A DNA stretch of 64,000 bases from Sphingobacterium zeae. GTDB taxonomy: Bacteria > Bacteroidota > Bacteroidia > Sphingobacteriales > Sphingobacteriaceae. Location: contig NZ_JAUTBA010000001.1 of assembly GCF_030818895.1 (NCBI RefSeq), forward strand, positions 3,968,001 through 4,032,000, given 5' to 3'. Numbering within the stretch: the stretch's first letter is position 1; each line of letters opens with the position of its first letter. The notes beneath the pieces are model-generated. The model saw only the letters and a list, made by a program, of their open reading frames with translations, was not told the origin of the DNA and did not search any database. The position numbers and the translations under genes were made by a program. Positions 22,784 through 32,124 of the stretch are shown here, in pieces.

Positions 22784-25669
22784 ATGAGAATAAAAAAATA
22801 TAGGAGCGTCTATATCTTTTGGTTTTGCACCATTTTATTTATTTTTCCAAACTGCAGCTATTGCCAGACCATCATACCTACAGGTACACCTTTTGTAAAA
22901 CAATTCAAAAAAGACCAATACAAGGCTGGAAATCAAAACTGGTCCTTGGCAGTAGATAAAGATGGTCGTATCTATAGTGCAAATACTGAAGGTCTATTAC
23001 AATTTGACGGACAGTATTGGCGTATCTTTCCGCTTCCAAATCATTCCACCGTCCGAAGTGTTTCGATCGGTAAAGATGGGAAGATTTATACCGGTGGCAG
23101 AGGAGAATTTGGTTATTGGACTGCTAAGCCTTTTGGAAACTTGACTTATCATAGTCTTTCGAGGCTGGTACGCGACAAGACCTATTTTCCAAACGAAGAA
23201 ATCTGGAAAATCATTGTGGAAGACCAGCGCGTATTTTTCCATACCTTTTCCAAATCCTATATTTGGGAAAACAATACGATAAGGCAGTTAACGGCAAAAG
23301 GAGAGCCTTTTTTATTCCCACATCAGCTTAATGAAAAGTTGTTTTTCGAACAACTACCAAGTGGTCTGCATGAATTTAGACAGGGTAAATTGATTCCAAT
23401 CAAAGGCAAAGACGTCTTAAAAGATAAAAACGTTCTTGCCCTATTGCCTTTCGACACAAATACTTCGCTCATTGCCACCGCACGAAACGGCCTTTATCTG
23501 ATGAAAGCCGACGGAACTATCGAACCTTGGTCCGTTCCTGCAAATCAGCTATTGAGCCAATCACAGGTAAATAATGGCATCTACCTCTATGATGGACAAT
23601 ACGCCTTTGGCACCATTCAGAACGGCGTTATCATCATCAACAAGGATGGCCAAGTCATTCAACACATCAATAAAAACAATGGGCTGCAAAACAATACGGT
23701 GCTCAGTATCGTCAAAGACAACCAAAAGAATATCTGGGTAGGGCTGGATAATGGTATCGATCGTATTGAAATCAACTCCCCTATTTCATTTTATACAGAT
23801 TTTATTGGAAAAATTGGCACGGTCTATACATCTATTATCTATCAGGGAAAAATCTACCTGGGCACCAATAAAGGATTATTTTCCAGTGAATGGAAGGGAT
23901 TGAACAATTACAATGCATTAAACTTCACTCAGGTCCCAAATTCAAATGGCCAGGTTTGGACTTTAGCACTATTCGGTGATGAACTCATCTGTGGCCACAA
24001 CGATGGAACGTTTAAGCTAATTAACGGCCGTCTGGAAAAGATTTCACAGATCACTGGCGGGTGGATTTTCAAACCTATATTTGGCACGAGAAATATTCTC
24101 CAAGGAAATTATACTGGTCTCTCAAAATTTACCTTCGATGGTATGCACTTACAATTTGTGCAGCAGTTTGAGGGTATTAAGGAGCCCATTCGATTTTTAG
24201 CCCAAAAAGATACTCATTCCTTTTGGATTGGAGACTGGGGACAACTACAACTTATCGGATTTGACCCAAGTTTTCAACAGGCAAATATATTATTCTCAGC
24301 CAAACAAGACAGTGTTGCCTCGAAGAGACAATTTAAAGGCGTTTATACGTTAGAAAATAATCTTGTATTCGCCACCGACAGCGGATTCCTCCAATTCGAC
24401 AATATCGTAAAGCGATTCAGTTATGCAAATGAATTGAACGCCGCATTAGGTACCTATAGAAACTCCAATAAGATCATACCGATCAACACAAACAGTTATT
24501 GGTTGATTCAGAAGACTAAAATTGCTAAAGTAGATTTTGATAGCAAGGGTAAGTTACGCATTGACTCCAACCTATTAAGTCCACTACAGGACCGAATGAT
24601 GAATAATTATGAAAACATCCTTCCTATTGAAAATCAATATTACCTCATCGGTCTAGATGATGGGTTTGCGATCTATCGACATACAGATAAATCACAAAAA
24701 CATAGGTTGCCACTTCCGCAAATAGCGCAGCTCTTCAACTTGACCACCGGACAAGCTATCTTTCCAGATTCAACATTTAAATTATCGTCTTCAGACAATA
24801 ACCTGAGAATTAGCTTTTCGAGCCCCTATTACTCATCTTCACCACTTCAATATCAATATTATCTGGAGGGATACTCAGACAATTGGTCTGAATGGAGTGA
24901 GACGGCCTACCAGGATTTCACAAACCTGCCCTATGGAAAATTCCAAATTAAAATAAGAGCAAAAAATAATATGGGGATGGTTTCTGAAATCCAATCATAC
25001 TCCTTTACCATTCAGCACCCTTGGTATCTATCCTGGTGGGCAAAGGCTTTGTACACGCTTGCCATTTTAATACTGCTATATTTTGCCTATATCTTTAATG
25101 TTCAACGTGAGCGTAGGCGTCAGTTTCAAATACGGCGAAAATGGCTCGAAGAAAAAAAGATTGCTTTGGAACGCGAAGCTGAAAAAAAGGAAAAGGACTG
25201 GATCAAACTGAAAAACCAGCAATTGGAAGACCAGCTTCAATTAAAAAACAAAGAATTGGCGAATGCAGCCCTCAATATCGTCTATAAAAATGAGATGTTG
25301 AACAACTTGCATGACGAACTTAAACAGCTTAAAGATGCGGATGGAAACAAATTGAGTTCGGATGAGCTGAAAAAAATCAATAAACTCATAGACGATGCCC
25401 ATAATGACGACCGTGACTGGCATATATTTGAAAGAAGTTTTAATGAATCGCATGAAAACTTCTTCAAGAAATTGAAGCAAGAATTTCCTGATCTAGTCCC
25501 CAACGATCTTAAGCTATGCGCCTATTTACGGCTGAATATGTCCAGTAAGGAAATCGCTTCGTTGCTCAACATTAGTACGCGCGGCGTCGAGATCAGACGC
25601 TATAGATTACGCAAAAAACTAGGACTTCCAACAGACAAGAACCTATCTGAATTTCTGTTAGAACGTTAA
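22784..25669 (+). CDS. Propeller/Y_Y_Y sensor with LuxR-type HTH output
   Basis: An in-frame GTG lies at 22772, but ATG 22784 is preferred because GAGGGAG precedes it by 3 bases. The 961-residue protein has a signal peptide, two-component-regulator propeller repeats over about residues 40-680 (for example NIWVGLDNGIDRIE), a Y_Y_Y domain at about 690-760 (YYLEGYSDNWSEW), one membrane helix near 770-790, a coiled coil, and a C-terminal LuxR-like HTH (MSSKEIASLLNISTRGVEIRRYRLRKKLG). It has no kinase or receiver domain. Such one-protein sensors bind glycan fragments in the periplasm and activate neighbouring SusCD operons. The downstream SusC operon is the natural target. Confidence 0.92.
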   Translation: MRIKKYRSVYIFWFCTILFIFPNCSYCQTIIPTGTPFVKQFKKDQYKAGNQNWSLAVDKDGRIYSANTEGLLQFDGQYWRIFPLPNHSTVRSVSIGKDGKIYTGGRGEFGYWTAKPFGNLTYHSLSRLVRDKTYFPNEEIWKIIVEDQRVFFHTFSKSYIWENNTIRQLTAKGEPFLFPHQLNEKLFFEQLPSGLHEFRQGKLIPIKGKDVLKDKNVLALLPFDTNTSLIATARNGLYLMKADGTIEPWSVPANQLLSQSQVNNGIYLYDGQYAFGTIQNGVIIINKDGQVIQHINKNNGLQNNTVLSIVKDNQKNIWVGLDNGIDRIEINSPISFYTDFIGKIGTVYTSIIYQGKIYLGTNKGLFSSEWKGLNNYNALNFTQVPNSNGQVWTLALFGDELICGHNDGTFKLINGRLEKISQITGGWIFKPIFGTRNILQGNYTGLSKFTFDGMHLQFVQQFEGIKEPIRFLAQKDTHSFWIGDWGQLQLIGFDPSFQQANILFSAKQDSVASKRQFKGVYTLENNLVFATDSGFLQFDNIVKRFSYANELNAALGTYRNSNKIIPINTNSYWLIQKTKIAKVDFDSKGKLRIDSNLLSPLQDRMMNNYENILPIENQYYLIGLDDGFAIYRHTDKSQKHRLPLPQIAQLFNLTTGQAIFPDSTFKLSSSDNNLRISFSSPYYSSSPLQYQYYLEGYSDNWSEWSETAYQDFTNLPYGKFQIKIRAKNNMGMVSEIQSYSFTIQHPWYLSWWAKALYTLAILILLYFAYIFNVQRERRRQFQIRRKWLEEKKIALEREAEKKEKDWIKLKNQQLEDQLQLKNKELANAALNIVYKNEMLNNLHDELKQLKDADGNKLSSDELKKINKLIDDAHNDDRDWHIFERSFNESHENFFKKLKQEFPDLVPNDLKLCAYLRLNMSSKEIASLLNISTRGVEIRRYRLRKKLGLPTDKNLSEFLLER

Positions 25670-25703
25670 ATTCCCCTTGTAAACACTACATCATTACCAC
25701 ACA

Positions 25704-25736
25704 CGCTCTTTAGTGTACAAAACACACTAAAGAGCG
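25704..25736 (+). terminator. Inverted repeat after the regulator gene
   Basis: CGCTCTTTAGTGT (25704-25716) and ACACTAAAGAGCG (25724-25736) form a perfect 13-bp stem with a 7-nt loop, 34 bp after the stop codon. No long T run follows, so it may be a weak terminator or a transcript-stabilising hairpin. Confidence 0.55.
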
Positions 25737-25851
25737 CGTTATCTCATCAAAAAAAATTATTTAAAAAACTGATTACCAAAACAATAAGACACACATGAAA
25801 TACATTTGAGCAGGCGGAATTTTCGTGTAGTAGTGATGTGCAAATGTTAAA

Positions 25852-25884
25852 TTTTGGGAAAGTTGTACTACATCAACATATTTG
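25852..25884 (+). promoter_or_regulatory. Promoter of the beta-1,2-glucan-type susC operon
   Basis: TTTTG (25852-25856), then exactly 20 bp, then CATATTTG (25877-25884) gives a Bacteroidota promoter with one mismatch in the -7 box. The RNA start would be near 25890, leaving a leader of about 45 nt before the ATG at 25936. Confidence 0.55.
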
Positions 25885-25935
25885 CCTCAGGGAAATAACC
25901 AACTGTATTTTAAACAAACACCAAAAATTTACGAT

Positions 25936-28900
25936 ATGAGGAATCTATCCGCATTATTTTTGACTTCCATGGTCGTCTCTGTTGCCTATGGACAAACTTC
26001 TATACAAGGAGTGGTCAAAGATGGCTCAAGCATGATATCCATGCCTGGCGTAACCATTAGTATTAAAGGGAAAGCTGTATCTACGAAAACCGACGCAACG
26101 GGGAAATTTCAGATTAATGCCGCTCCTACCGATTCGTTAGTCTTTAACTTTATTGGTTATCGCAAACAATCTGTATACATTGGCAATCAAACGCAACTCA
26201 ATGTATTTTTAGAAAATGAGAATCAAGCATTGGAAGAGGTTGTGGTTATTGGTTACGGTACACAAAAGAAAGCCGATCTAACCGGATCGATCAGTTCATT
26301 GAAATCGTCCGATATCACCAAGCAACCTGCCATGTCTGCTATGCAATCCATACAGGGTAAAGCCGCAGGTATTAATATCATTGCCAACGAAGCTCCGGGA
26401 TCGTCACCGAACGTCATCATCAGAGGTCTGGGTACAGCGCTTGGAGGCAGAAATCCACTCTATATTGTTGACGGTATTGCGCAAACCGATATCAACAATA
26501 TCAATCCTTCTGACATTGAGTCGATGGATGTATTGAAGGATGCTTCATCAGCTTCAATTTACGGTCTTCGCGCTGCAAATGGGGTTATTATCGTGACCAC
26601 GAAGAAAGGTAAAACTGGAACTCTTAGTATTAATTATGAAAGTTATGCTGGATTAAAGACCGTCCTGAATAAAGTAAAAATGGCGAATGCTTCTCAATTT
26701 TCGCAGTATGCAAATGAATACTGGGCATCCACTGGCGAAAAATTTAGTTTAGATCCCCAACAAACCTACGATACGGATTGGTACGACGAACTATTAAAAA
26801 CGGGTTCGGTCTTTAACAATGCTGTAAATATTTCCGGCGGTACCGAAAAAATTGACTATTTCGTATCGGCCAACAATTTTACGGAAAACGGTATTTTAGA
26901 TGGCTCGAAATATGTTCGAAATACCATACGAAACAATAATGTATATAAATTTCTAAATAACCGTCTGAAATTTAGCCAAAATGTAAACTTAACATTAACA
27001 AACTCTACACCAAAACCTTACAGTGCATTTAATACGGCATACCGACAAGCCCCTATTATGCCTATTCGTTATGACAATGGTAGATATGCAACGGGCTACT
27101 ATAATCAAACTACGGGACTAGGCGGTTTAACTGGCGCTCCTAACGATATTATGGCCAAATTAAATGATGAAGGCAATCCGTTATACGAGGTTCTTCGCCA
27201 AAACGAGAAAATAAATACACTTCGTCTTCAAGGTAGCTTCGAAGGAGAATTTAAAATCACTGATTATCTAAAAGTGAATTCACGTATCGGTGGAAATAAA
27301 TTTTATTCTAAACAACGTGTCTTTACAAATATAAAAGACCGTTGGTTAAATGCTAATCCACAGAAAACTGACCAAGACTTCGCGGCAAATAAGGCAGCAT
27401 CTTCCGATGACATTCAGTTTGCCAACAACAGTTTGAATTACGTTGATCTAGAACAGTTCCGTTGGTCATGGGAAAACTTTTTAACATTTAACAAGAGTTT
27501 TGACAAACATCATATCGAAGCGGTATTAGGTATGTCCCGCGAAAAGTATGACATCAATAGTATGAGCAGTATGACGGGTTACGATGTTCCGGAAAAAGAG
27601 CAATATTGGAATATTAATCTCGCGAATAGTACCCGAGGTGCAGATTACGACCGTATTGCCCTTCAGACTTATTATACCCCGCGTGCATTGGCATCTTATT
27701 TTGGGCGAGTTCAATATAATTACGATAGTAAATACTATTTGACAGCAACATTACGCCGTGATGGTTCTAGTGTATTTCGTAATACAGGCAAATACTGGGG
27801 CACATTCCCTTCCGTAGGATTAGGCTGGACAGTAACCAACGAAGATTTTATGAAGGACGCCACTTGGATCAATCTCTTGAAAGTACGCGGAAACTGGGGA
27901 AAACTTGGTAACCAAGATATTCCACTCAATGTTTCCACAATTTTACAAAGCCCAGAAAGTTCCAACTACAATTATGTGTTTGGCCCAGAACAAAACATGG
28001 TGTTTGGTAGTGCCTATGGGACCCCTGCTAAAAATTTAAGCTGGGAGGTTACAGAGGAAACTGGCGCCGGACTGGATTTCGCCTTTCTTAACAACCAACT
28101 GTCAGGTTCCATAGACTATTATCATAAGATGAATACCAATGCGATCTTGTTGGTTACACCGACATATACTTCTGCTTATGAAGAAAAATTTTATGACCAT
28201 GGAGCAAAAATCCTGAATCAGGGGGTTGAGCTTGCTTTAAACTGGAATAAATCAATCTCCCCAGATTTCAGCTATAATGTAGGTGTAAATTATGCCTACA
28301 ACAAAAACACCGTTAAGGAAGTAAAAGCTGCTTATGATGGCGATCAAGGTGGTAGTTTGAACAATGGCGAATTAACAAAACAGCTCCGGGTAGGTCAGCC
28401 TATTTATGGCTGGTGGATGTATGAAACAAACGGCGTATTCCAGGATGACAACGATGTCAAAAATTATCCATCAAACGGTCCCGCCAGGCCAGGATATTTG
28501 AAATTTAAAGATCAGAATGAGGACGGTATCATCGACACGCGTGATCGTGTTTTCTTTGGTTCATTCTTACCTTCTTCCACTTATGGAATTAATTTAGGGA
28601 TAAACTATAAAGCGATAGATTTTAATTTATCTGGATATGGGGTTTCTGGCAACAAAGTATACAATGGATTAAGAAGTGCGCGCATGAACGCAGGTCAAAA
28701 TGTTGACCTAGAGACTTTTGAAAACCGCTGGACACCAGAGAACCATACGAATGCACATCCCGGAGCAGATAGGTCATATCTACCTTCCAACTATTACTTA
28801 GAGTCAGGTAGTTATTTCCGTATCAATAATATAACGCTAGGTTATACATTTAATAATTTATATAGTTCAAAATCTAAATTGAGGTTGTATGTAACAGCTC

Positions 28901-29043
28901 AAAATCCTTTTATGTTTACGAAGTATAGTGGCTTCTCTCCTGAACTGGCCGGAGATGGAAGCCCAAATCTAACATCCGGGATAGAGCTCTCAGCTTATCC
29001 AACCACACGTAATTTCCTTTTTGGACTTAACATGCAATTTTAA
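25936..29043 (+). CDS. SusC/RagA-family TonB-dependent transporter
   Basis: The start at ATG 25936 gives a proper signal peptide (MRNLSALFLTSMVVSVAYGQ); an upstream in-frame ATG would add 18 polar residues. The 1035-residue protein has a carboxypeptidase-regulatory-like domain (IQGVVKDGSSMISMPGVTI), a TonB-box-like EEVVVIGYGTQKKADLTG, the plug with NVIIRGLGTALGGRNPLYIVDG, and a long barrel ending FLFGLNMQF. Its partner is the SusD 20 bp downstream. With the GH144 and GH3 enzymes it probably imports beta-1,2-glucan oligosaccharides. Confidence 0.95.
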   Translation: MRNLSALFLTSMVVSVAYGQTSIQGVVKDGSSMISMPGVTISIKGKAVSTKTDATGKFQINAAPTDSLVFNFIGYRKQSVYIGNQTQLNVFLENENQALEEVVVIGYGTQKKADLTGSISSLKSSDITKQPAMSAMQSIQGKAAGINIIANEAPGSSPNVIIRGLGTALGGRNPLYIVDGIAQTDINNINPSDIESMDVLKDASSASIYGLRAANGVIIVTTKKGKTGTLSINYESYAGLKTVLNKVKMANASQFSQYANEYWASTGEKFSLDPQQTYDTDWYDELLKTGSVFNNAVNISGGTEKIDYFVSANNFTENGILDGSKYVRNTIRNNNVYKFLNNRLKFSQNVNLTLTNSTPKPYSAFNTAYRQAPIMPIRYDNGRYATGYYNQTTGLGGLTGAPNDIMAKLNDEGNPLYEVLRQNEKINTLRLQGSFEGEFKITDYLKVNSRIGGNKFYSKQRVFTNIKDRWLNANPQKTDQDFAANKAASSDDIQFANNSLNYVDLEQFRWSWENFLTFNKSFDKHHIEAVLGMSREKYDINSMSSMTGYDVPEKEQYWNINLANSTRGADYDRIALQTYYTPRALASYFGRVQYNYDSKYYLTATLRRDGSSVFRNTGKYWGTFPSVGLGWTVTNEDFMKDATWINLLKVRGNWGKLGNQDIPLNVSTILQSPESSNYNYVFGPEQNMVFGSAYGTPAKNLSWEVTEETGAGLDFAFLNNQLSGSIDYYHKMNTNAILLVTPTYTSAYEEKFYDHGAKILNQGVELALNWNKSISPDFSYNVGVNYAYNKNTVKEVKAAYDGDQGGSLNNGELTKQLRVGQPIYGWWMYETNGVFQDDNDVKNYPSNGPARPGYLKFKDQNEDGIIDTRDRVFFGSFLPSSTYGINLGINYKAIDFNLSGYGVSGNKVYNGLRSARMNAGQNVDLETFENRWTPENHTNAHPGADRSYLPSNYYLESGSYFRINNITLGYTFNNLYSSKSKLRLYVTAQNPFMFTKYSGFSPELAGDGSPNLTSGIELSAYPTTRNFLFGLNMQF

Positions 29044-29063
29044 TCACCTTAGTTTTGAAGACA

Positions 29064-30494
29064 ATGAAAATTAACAAACTTTATATAGCAATTCTTCTAA
29101 GTGGGGGCATTGCGCTGCAGTCTTGTAAAGACAATAGTTTTCTTGATGTTCCGTCAAAAGAACGTGTAGAAGCCGAAGATAGCGAAACTGTAAATACACC
29201 CGAACAATTCGTTAACGGCGTCTACGGCATGTTTACCGATTGGGATTACGCTTTTTCTTTTTTAGGCATAACAGAAATGATTTCTGACAACGCAGATAAA
29301 GGTAGTTCAGCAACCGACGCAGGAGGAGACAAATTATTATTAGACAATCTGACCTACACATCTACTGCAGGTTCGTTCAAATCGATGTGGATCCGCTGGT
29401 ACAAATCAATAGGTAGAGCAACACAGGCAATTGAATACACCGAAAAATTTGGATTAACGGACGAAACCTATAAAAACAGATTGATTGCTGAAGCCCGTTT
29501 TTTGCGTGCCCTGAATTATTTTTATCTTGTGCGCGGATGGGGTGATATTCCTATACAGGAGCGCGATTTGATCAAAAGGGAACCTGTTGCGGAGGTCTAT
29601 GCCTATATTGAAGCTGATATACAGTTTGCTATAGACAACTTACCTGTTAAATCTGCCTATGCGGCAAAAGATTTGGGTAGGGCAACGAAAGGTGCCGCAC
29701 AAGGGTTGCTATCTAAAGTATATTTATACCAAAATAAATGGCAACAAGCTGCTGATATGGCAAAAGCTGTTATTAATTCTGGGGGCTATAGCCTAGAAAC
29801 TGATTATGCAAAAATCTGGCGATTAGAAGGGGAAAATGGTCCTGAATCGCTCTTTGAATGGCAGGCCCGAGGTAGTTCAATTGCCCATGGTATTCAGCAA
29901 TATAGTCAAGTGCAAGCGCCTCGTGGAGGAGCAGTCAATTTAGGCTGGGGTTTTAATATCCCAAGTCAAAATCTATTGGATGCTTTCAATGCCGAAAAAG
30001 ATAATATCCGCCGTGATGCAACAATTATTTTCAGAGGTGAAACTCTGTACGATGGCCGTCTGATAGACAATGGTGTTGAAAATCCGATGTATAATGAAAA
30101 AGCGTATTCTTCTGCGAACGGCGGAGCCGGTGACACAGATAAAAACGTACGCTATCTCCGTCTAGGTGAAATTTATCTTATCCTTGCCGAATCGGCAAAT
30201 GAGTTGGGCAATAACAGTGAAGCACTAACAGCGTTAAACACTGTTCGTACTCGAGTGAAACTGCCTAATGTAACAACAACAGACCAAGCACAGCTCCGTC
30301 AATTGATCTGGAAAGAAAGACGCCTTGAATTGGCATTTGAGCACGACCGCTGGTTTGATCTCATTCGTACAAAACAGGCTAAAGCGGCGATGGCAGCCAA
30401 TGGAAAATCGTTTCAGGAGAAAATGATGCTTTTCCCTATTCCGGAAGATCAACGTATCCAAACTCCAGAAATGTCGCAGAATACCGGTTGGTAA
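29064..30494 (+). CDS. SusD/RagB-family outer-membrane lipoprotein
   Basis: The ATG at 29064 is used; an in-frame TTG nine bases upstream is less likely. The 476-residue protein has a lipoprotein signal (ILLSGGIALQSC), the helical segment EARFLRALNYFYLVRGWGDIPI typical of SusD, and ERRLELAFEHDRWFDLIRTKQ plus FPIPEDQRIQTPEMSQNTGW near the end. It is the surface glycan-capture partner of the preceding SusC. A strong intrinsic terminator follows 22 bp after the stop codon, separating it from the glycosidase genes. Confidence 0.96.
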   Translation: MKINKLYIAILLSGGIALQSCKDNSFLDVPSKERVEAEDSETVNTPEQFVNGVYGMFTDWDYAFSFLGITEMISDNADKGSSATDAGGDKLLLDNLTYTSTAGSFKSMWIRWYKSIGRATQAIEYTEKFGLTDETYKNRLIAEARFLRALNYFYLVRGWGDIPIQERDLIKREPVAEVYAYIEADIQFAIDNLPVKSAYAAKDLGRATKGAAQGLLSKVYLYQNKWQQAADMAKAVINSGGYSLETDYAKIWRLEGENGPESLFEWQARGSSIAHGIQQYSQVQAPRGGAVNLGWGFNIPSQNLLDAFNAEKDNIRRDATIIFRGETLYDGRLIDNGVENPMYNEKAYSSANGGAGDTDKNVRYLRLGEIYLILAESANELGNNSEALTALNTVRTRVKLPNVTTTDQAQLRQLIWKERRLELAFEHDRWFDLIRTKQAKAAMAANGKSFQEKMMLFPIPEDQRIQTPEMSQNTGW

Positions 30495-30516
30495 TCATAT
30501 AAGTAAAAGTAACTCC

Positions 30517-30550
30517 GTTCAAACGGCCTTTGGCCGTTTGAACATTTTTT
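30517..30550 (+). terminator. Intrinsic terminator between susD and the GH144 gene
   Basis: GTTCAAACGGCC (30517-30528) and GGCCGTTTGAAC (30532-30543) pair perfectly over 12 bp around a TTT loop, followed by ATTTTTT. This is a textbook terminator placed inside the utilisation locus. Confidence 0.9.
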
Positions 30551-30571
30551 CAAGAATTAAACAACATATCC

Positions 30572-31957
30572 ATGAGAAAACGAATAGCATATCCCGTATT
30601 CACCGGTATAGCTTTGGCCCTTATTCTCAGCAGTTCGTGCCAAAATGCTATCAATAGCAGTCCAGACAATCCCTCAAAAATTGATTCAACAAATGCAGGC
30701 CGCGTCAATGAAGATTCGCTATTGACCAATATTCAGCAACACACATTTCAATATTTTTGGGAAGGTGCCGAGCCTACTTCTGGCCTCGCCAGGGAACGCA
30801 TCCATATGGACGGTGTTTACCCTCAAAATGACCGGAACGTCATCACCATAGGTGGTAGTGGTTTCGGTCTTATGGGGATGATTGTCGCCATGGAACGCGG
30901 GTTTATCAGCAAAGAACAAGGTGTCCAAAAATTGGATCACATCATGGATTACTTAGGAAAAATCGAACGGTTCAAAGGTGCATGGGCTCACTGGTATGAT
31001 GGCGAACTAGGCACAGCTAAACCATTCAGTGAAAAAGATAATGGTGGCGATATTGTTGAAACCGCATTCTTAGCACAGGGTCTGATTGCCATTCGGGAGT
31101 ATCTAAAGGATAAAGATGATTCTGCTCAAAAGGTTGCCCAAAAGGCTGACAAGCTATGGAAAGAAATCAATTGGAATCATTATACAAATGGGCAAAATGT
31201 CATGTATTGGCATTGGAGCCCCAAATTTAACTTTCAACAAAATCACCCCGTAAGAGGTTATGATGAATGTCTTATCTCCTATATTTTAGCAGCCTCCTCG
31301 CCTACTTACCCTATTGCTCCATCGGTATATCATGAGGGCTGGGCAAGATCAGGTGCGATTAAAACAGCAGCTAAAAAATATGACATTCCACTCGTCCTTA
31401 AACATAATGCCAAGGAAGGCGAAGTGGGCCCACTTTTCTGGGAGCATTATTCCTATTTAGGATTGAGCCCCAAGGGATTAAAAGATCAATATGCAGATTA
31501 TTGGGAAGCAACGAGCAACCATGCCAAGATAAATTTGGCCTACGCGGATCTAAACCCAAAAGGCTACACGGGTTATGGTTCCTCTAAAGGATGGGGCTGG
31601 ACAGCCAGTTATTCCATCAACGGTTATGATGCCCATCACCCAGACAACGATCCTGGCGTGATCGCGCCTACAGCGGCATTATCATCCATTCCCTATACAC
31701 CGCGTGAAAGCATGCAATTTGCACAATACCTCGACAAACAACTTGGCGACAAAATTTGGGGTAAATATGGCTATTACGACGCGTATAGCGAAACAGCAAA
31801 TTGGTATCCTCAGCGGTATCTGGCGATTGATCAGGGACCTATTATAGTGATGATTGAAAACTATAGAACTGGTAAAATCTGGGATCTTTTTATGCAAGCC
31901 CCAGAAATTCAACAGGGACTAAAAAAACTTGGTTTTACAAGTCCCTATTTAAAATAG
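30572..31957 (+). CDS. GH144-type endo-beta-1,2-glucanase (glucoamylase-like domain), lipoprotein
   Basis: The 461-residue protein has a lipoprotein signal (ALALILSSSC) and then one catalytic domain of the glucoamylase-like fold now classed as GH144. Recognisable blocks are TFQYFWEGAEPTSGLARER (near 60-78), WAHWYDGELGTAKPF, GGDIVETAFLAQGLIAIREY, GWGWTASYSINGYDAHHP, and YLAIDQGPIIVMIENYRTGKIWDLFM at the end. Characterised GH144 enzymes (for example from Chitinophaga) cut beta-1,2-glucan to sophorose-type oligosaccharides. The GH3 gene downstream would finish the job. It sits 22 bp after the T run of a terminator, so its expression may depend on read-through or its own promoter. The substrate assignment follows family knowledge and context. 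Confidence 0.85.
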   Translation: MRKRIAYPVFTGIALALILSSSCQNAINSSPDNPSKIDSTNAGRVNEDSLLTNIQQHTFQYFWEGAEPTSGLARERIHMDGVYPQNDRNVITIGGSGFGLMGMIVAMERGFISKEQGVQKLDHIMDYLGKIERFKGAWAHWYDGELGTAKPFSEKDNGGDIVETAFLAQGLIAIREYLKDKDDSAQKVAQKADKLWKEINWNHYTNGQNVMYWHWSPKFNFQQNHPVRGYDECLISYILAASSPTYPIAPSVYHEGWARSGAIKTAAKKYDIPLVLKHNAKEGEVGPLFWEHYSYLGLSPKGLKDQYADYWEATSNHAKINLAYADLNPKGYTGYGSSKGWGWTASYSINGYDAHHPDNDPGVIAPTAALSSIPYTPRESMQFAQYLDKQLGDKIWGKYGYYDAYSETANWYPQRYLAIDQGPIIVMIENYRTGKIWDLFMQAPEIQQGLKKLGFTSPYLK

Positions 31958-32010
31958 TGGTCTGTGGAATCATTTTCGATCCATCACACGTTGAAAATGG
32001 TTCCTACCAC
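31957..32010 (+). repeat. Long imperfect inverted repeat after the GH144 gene
   Basis: GTGGT, GGAA and CATTTTC on the left pair with GAAAATG, TTCC and ACCAC on the right, forming an interrupted stem of about 16 bp. There is no T run, so it is not a simple terminator; it could stabilise the mRNA end. The rest of the gap to 32124 shows no other structure. Confidence 0.45.
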
Positions 32011-32124
32011 GAAAATGACATTGCATAGTAATAAGAAAGTTCAACAATCAAATTGAACATCTACCATAAATATTAAGTTGCGCAGGGTAGAAAGTTCATG
32101 CGCACATTAACAAAAGATAATAAG

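Noticed and set aside
26173..28655. GTATAC hexamers inside the SusC gene at about 26173 and 28650
   Set aside because: They lie in coding sequence, lack the TTG/CAA flanks and the 23-bp partner, so they are not counted as GntR operators.
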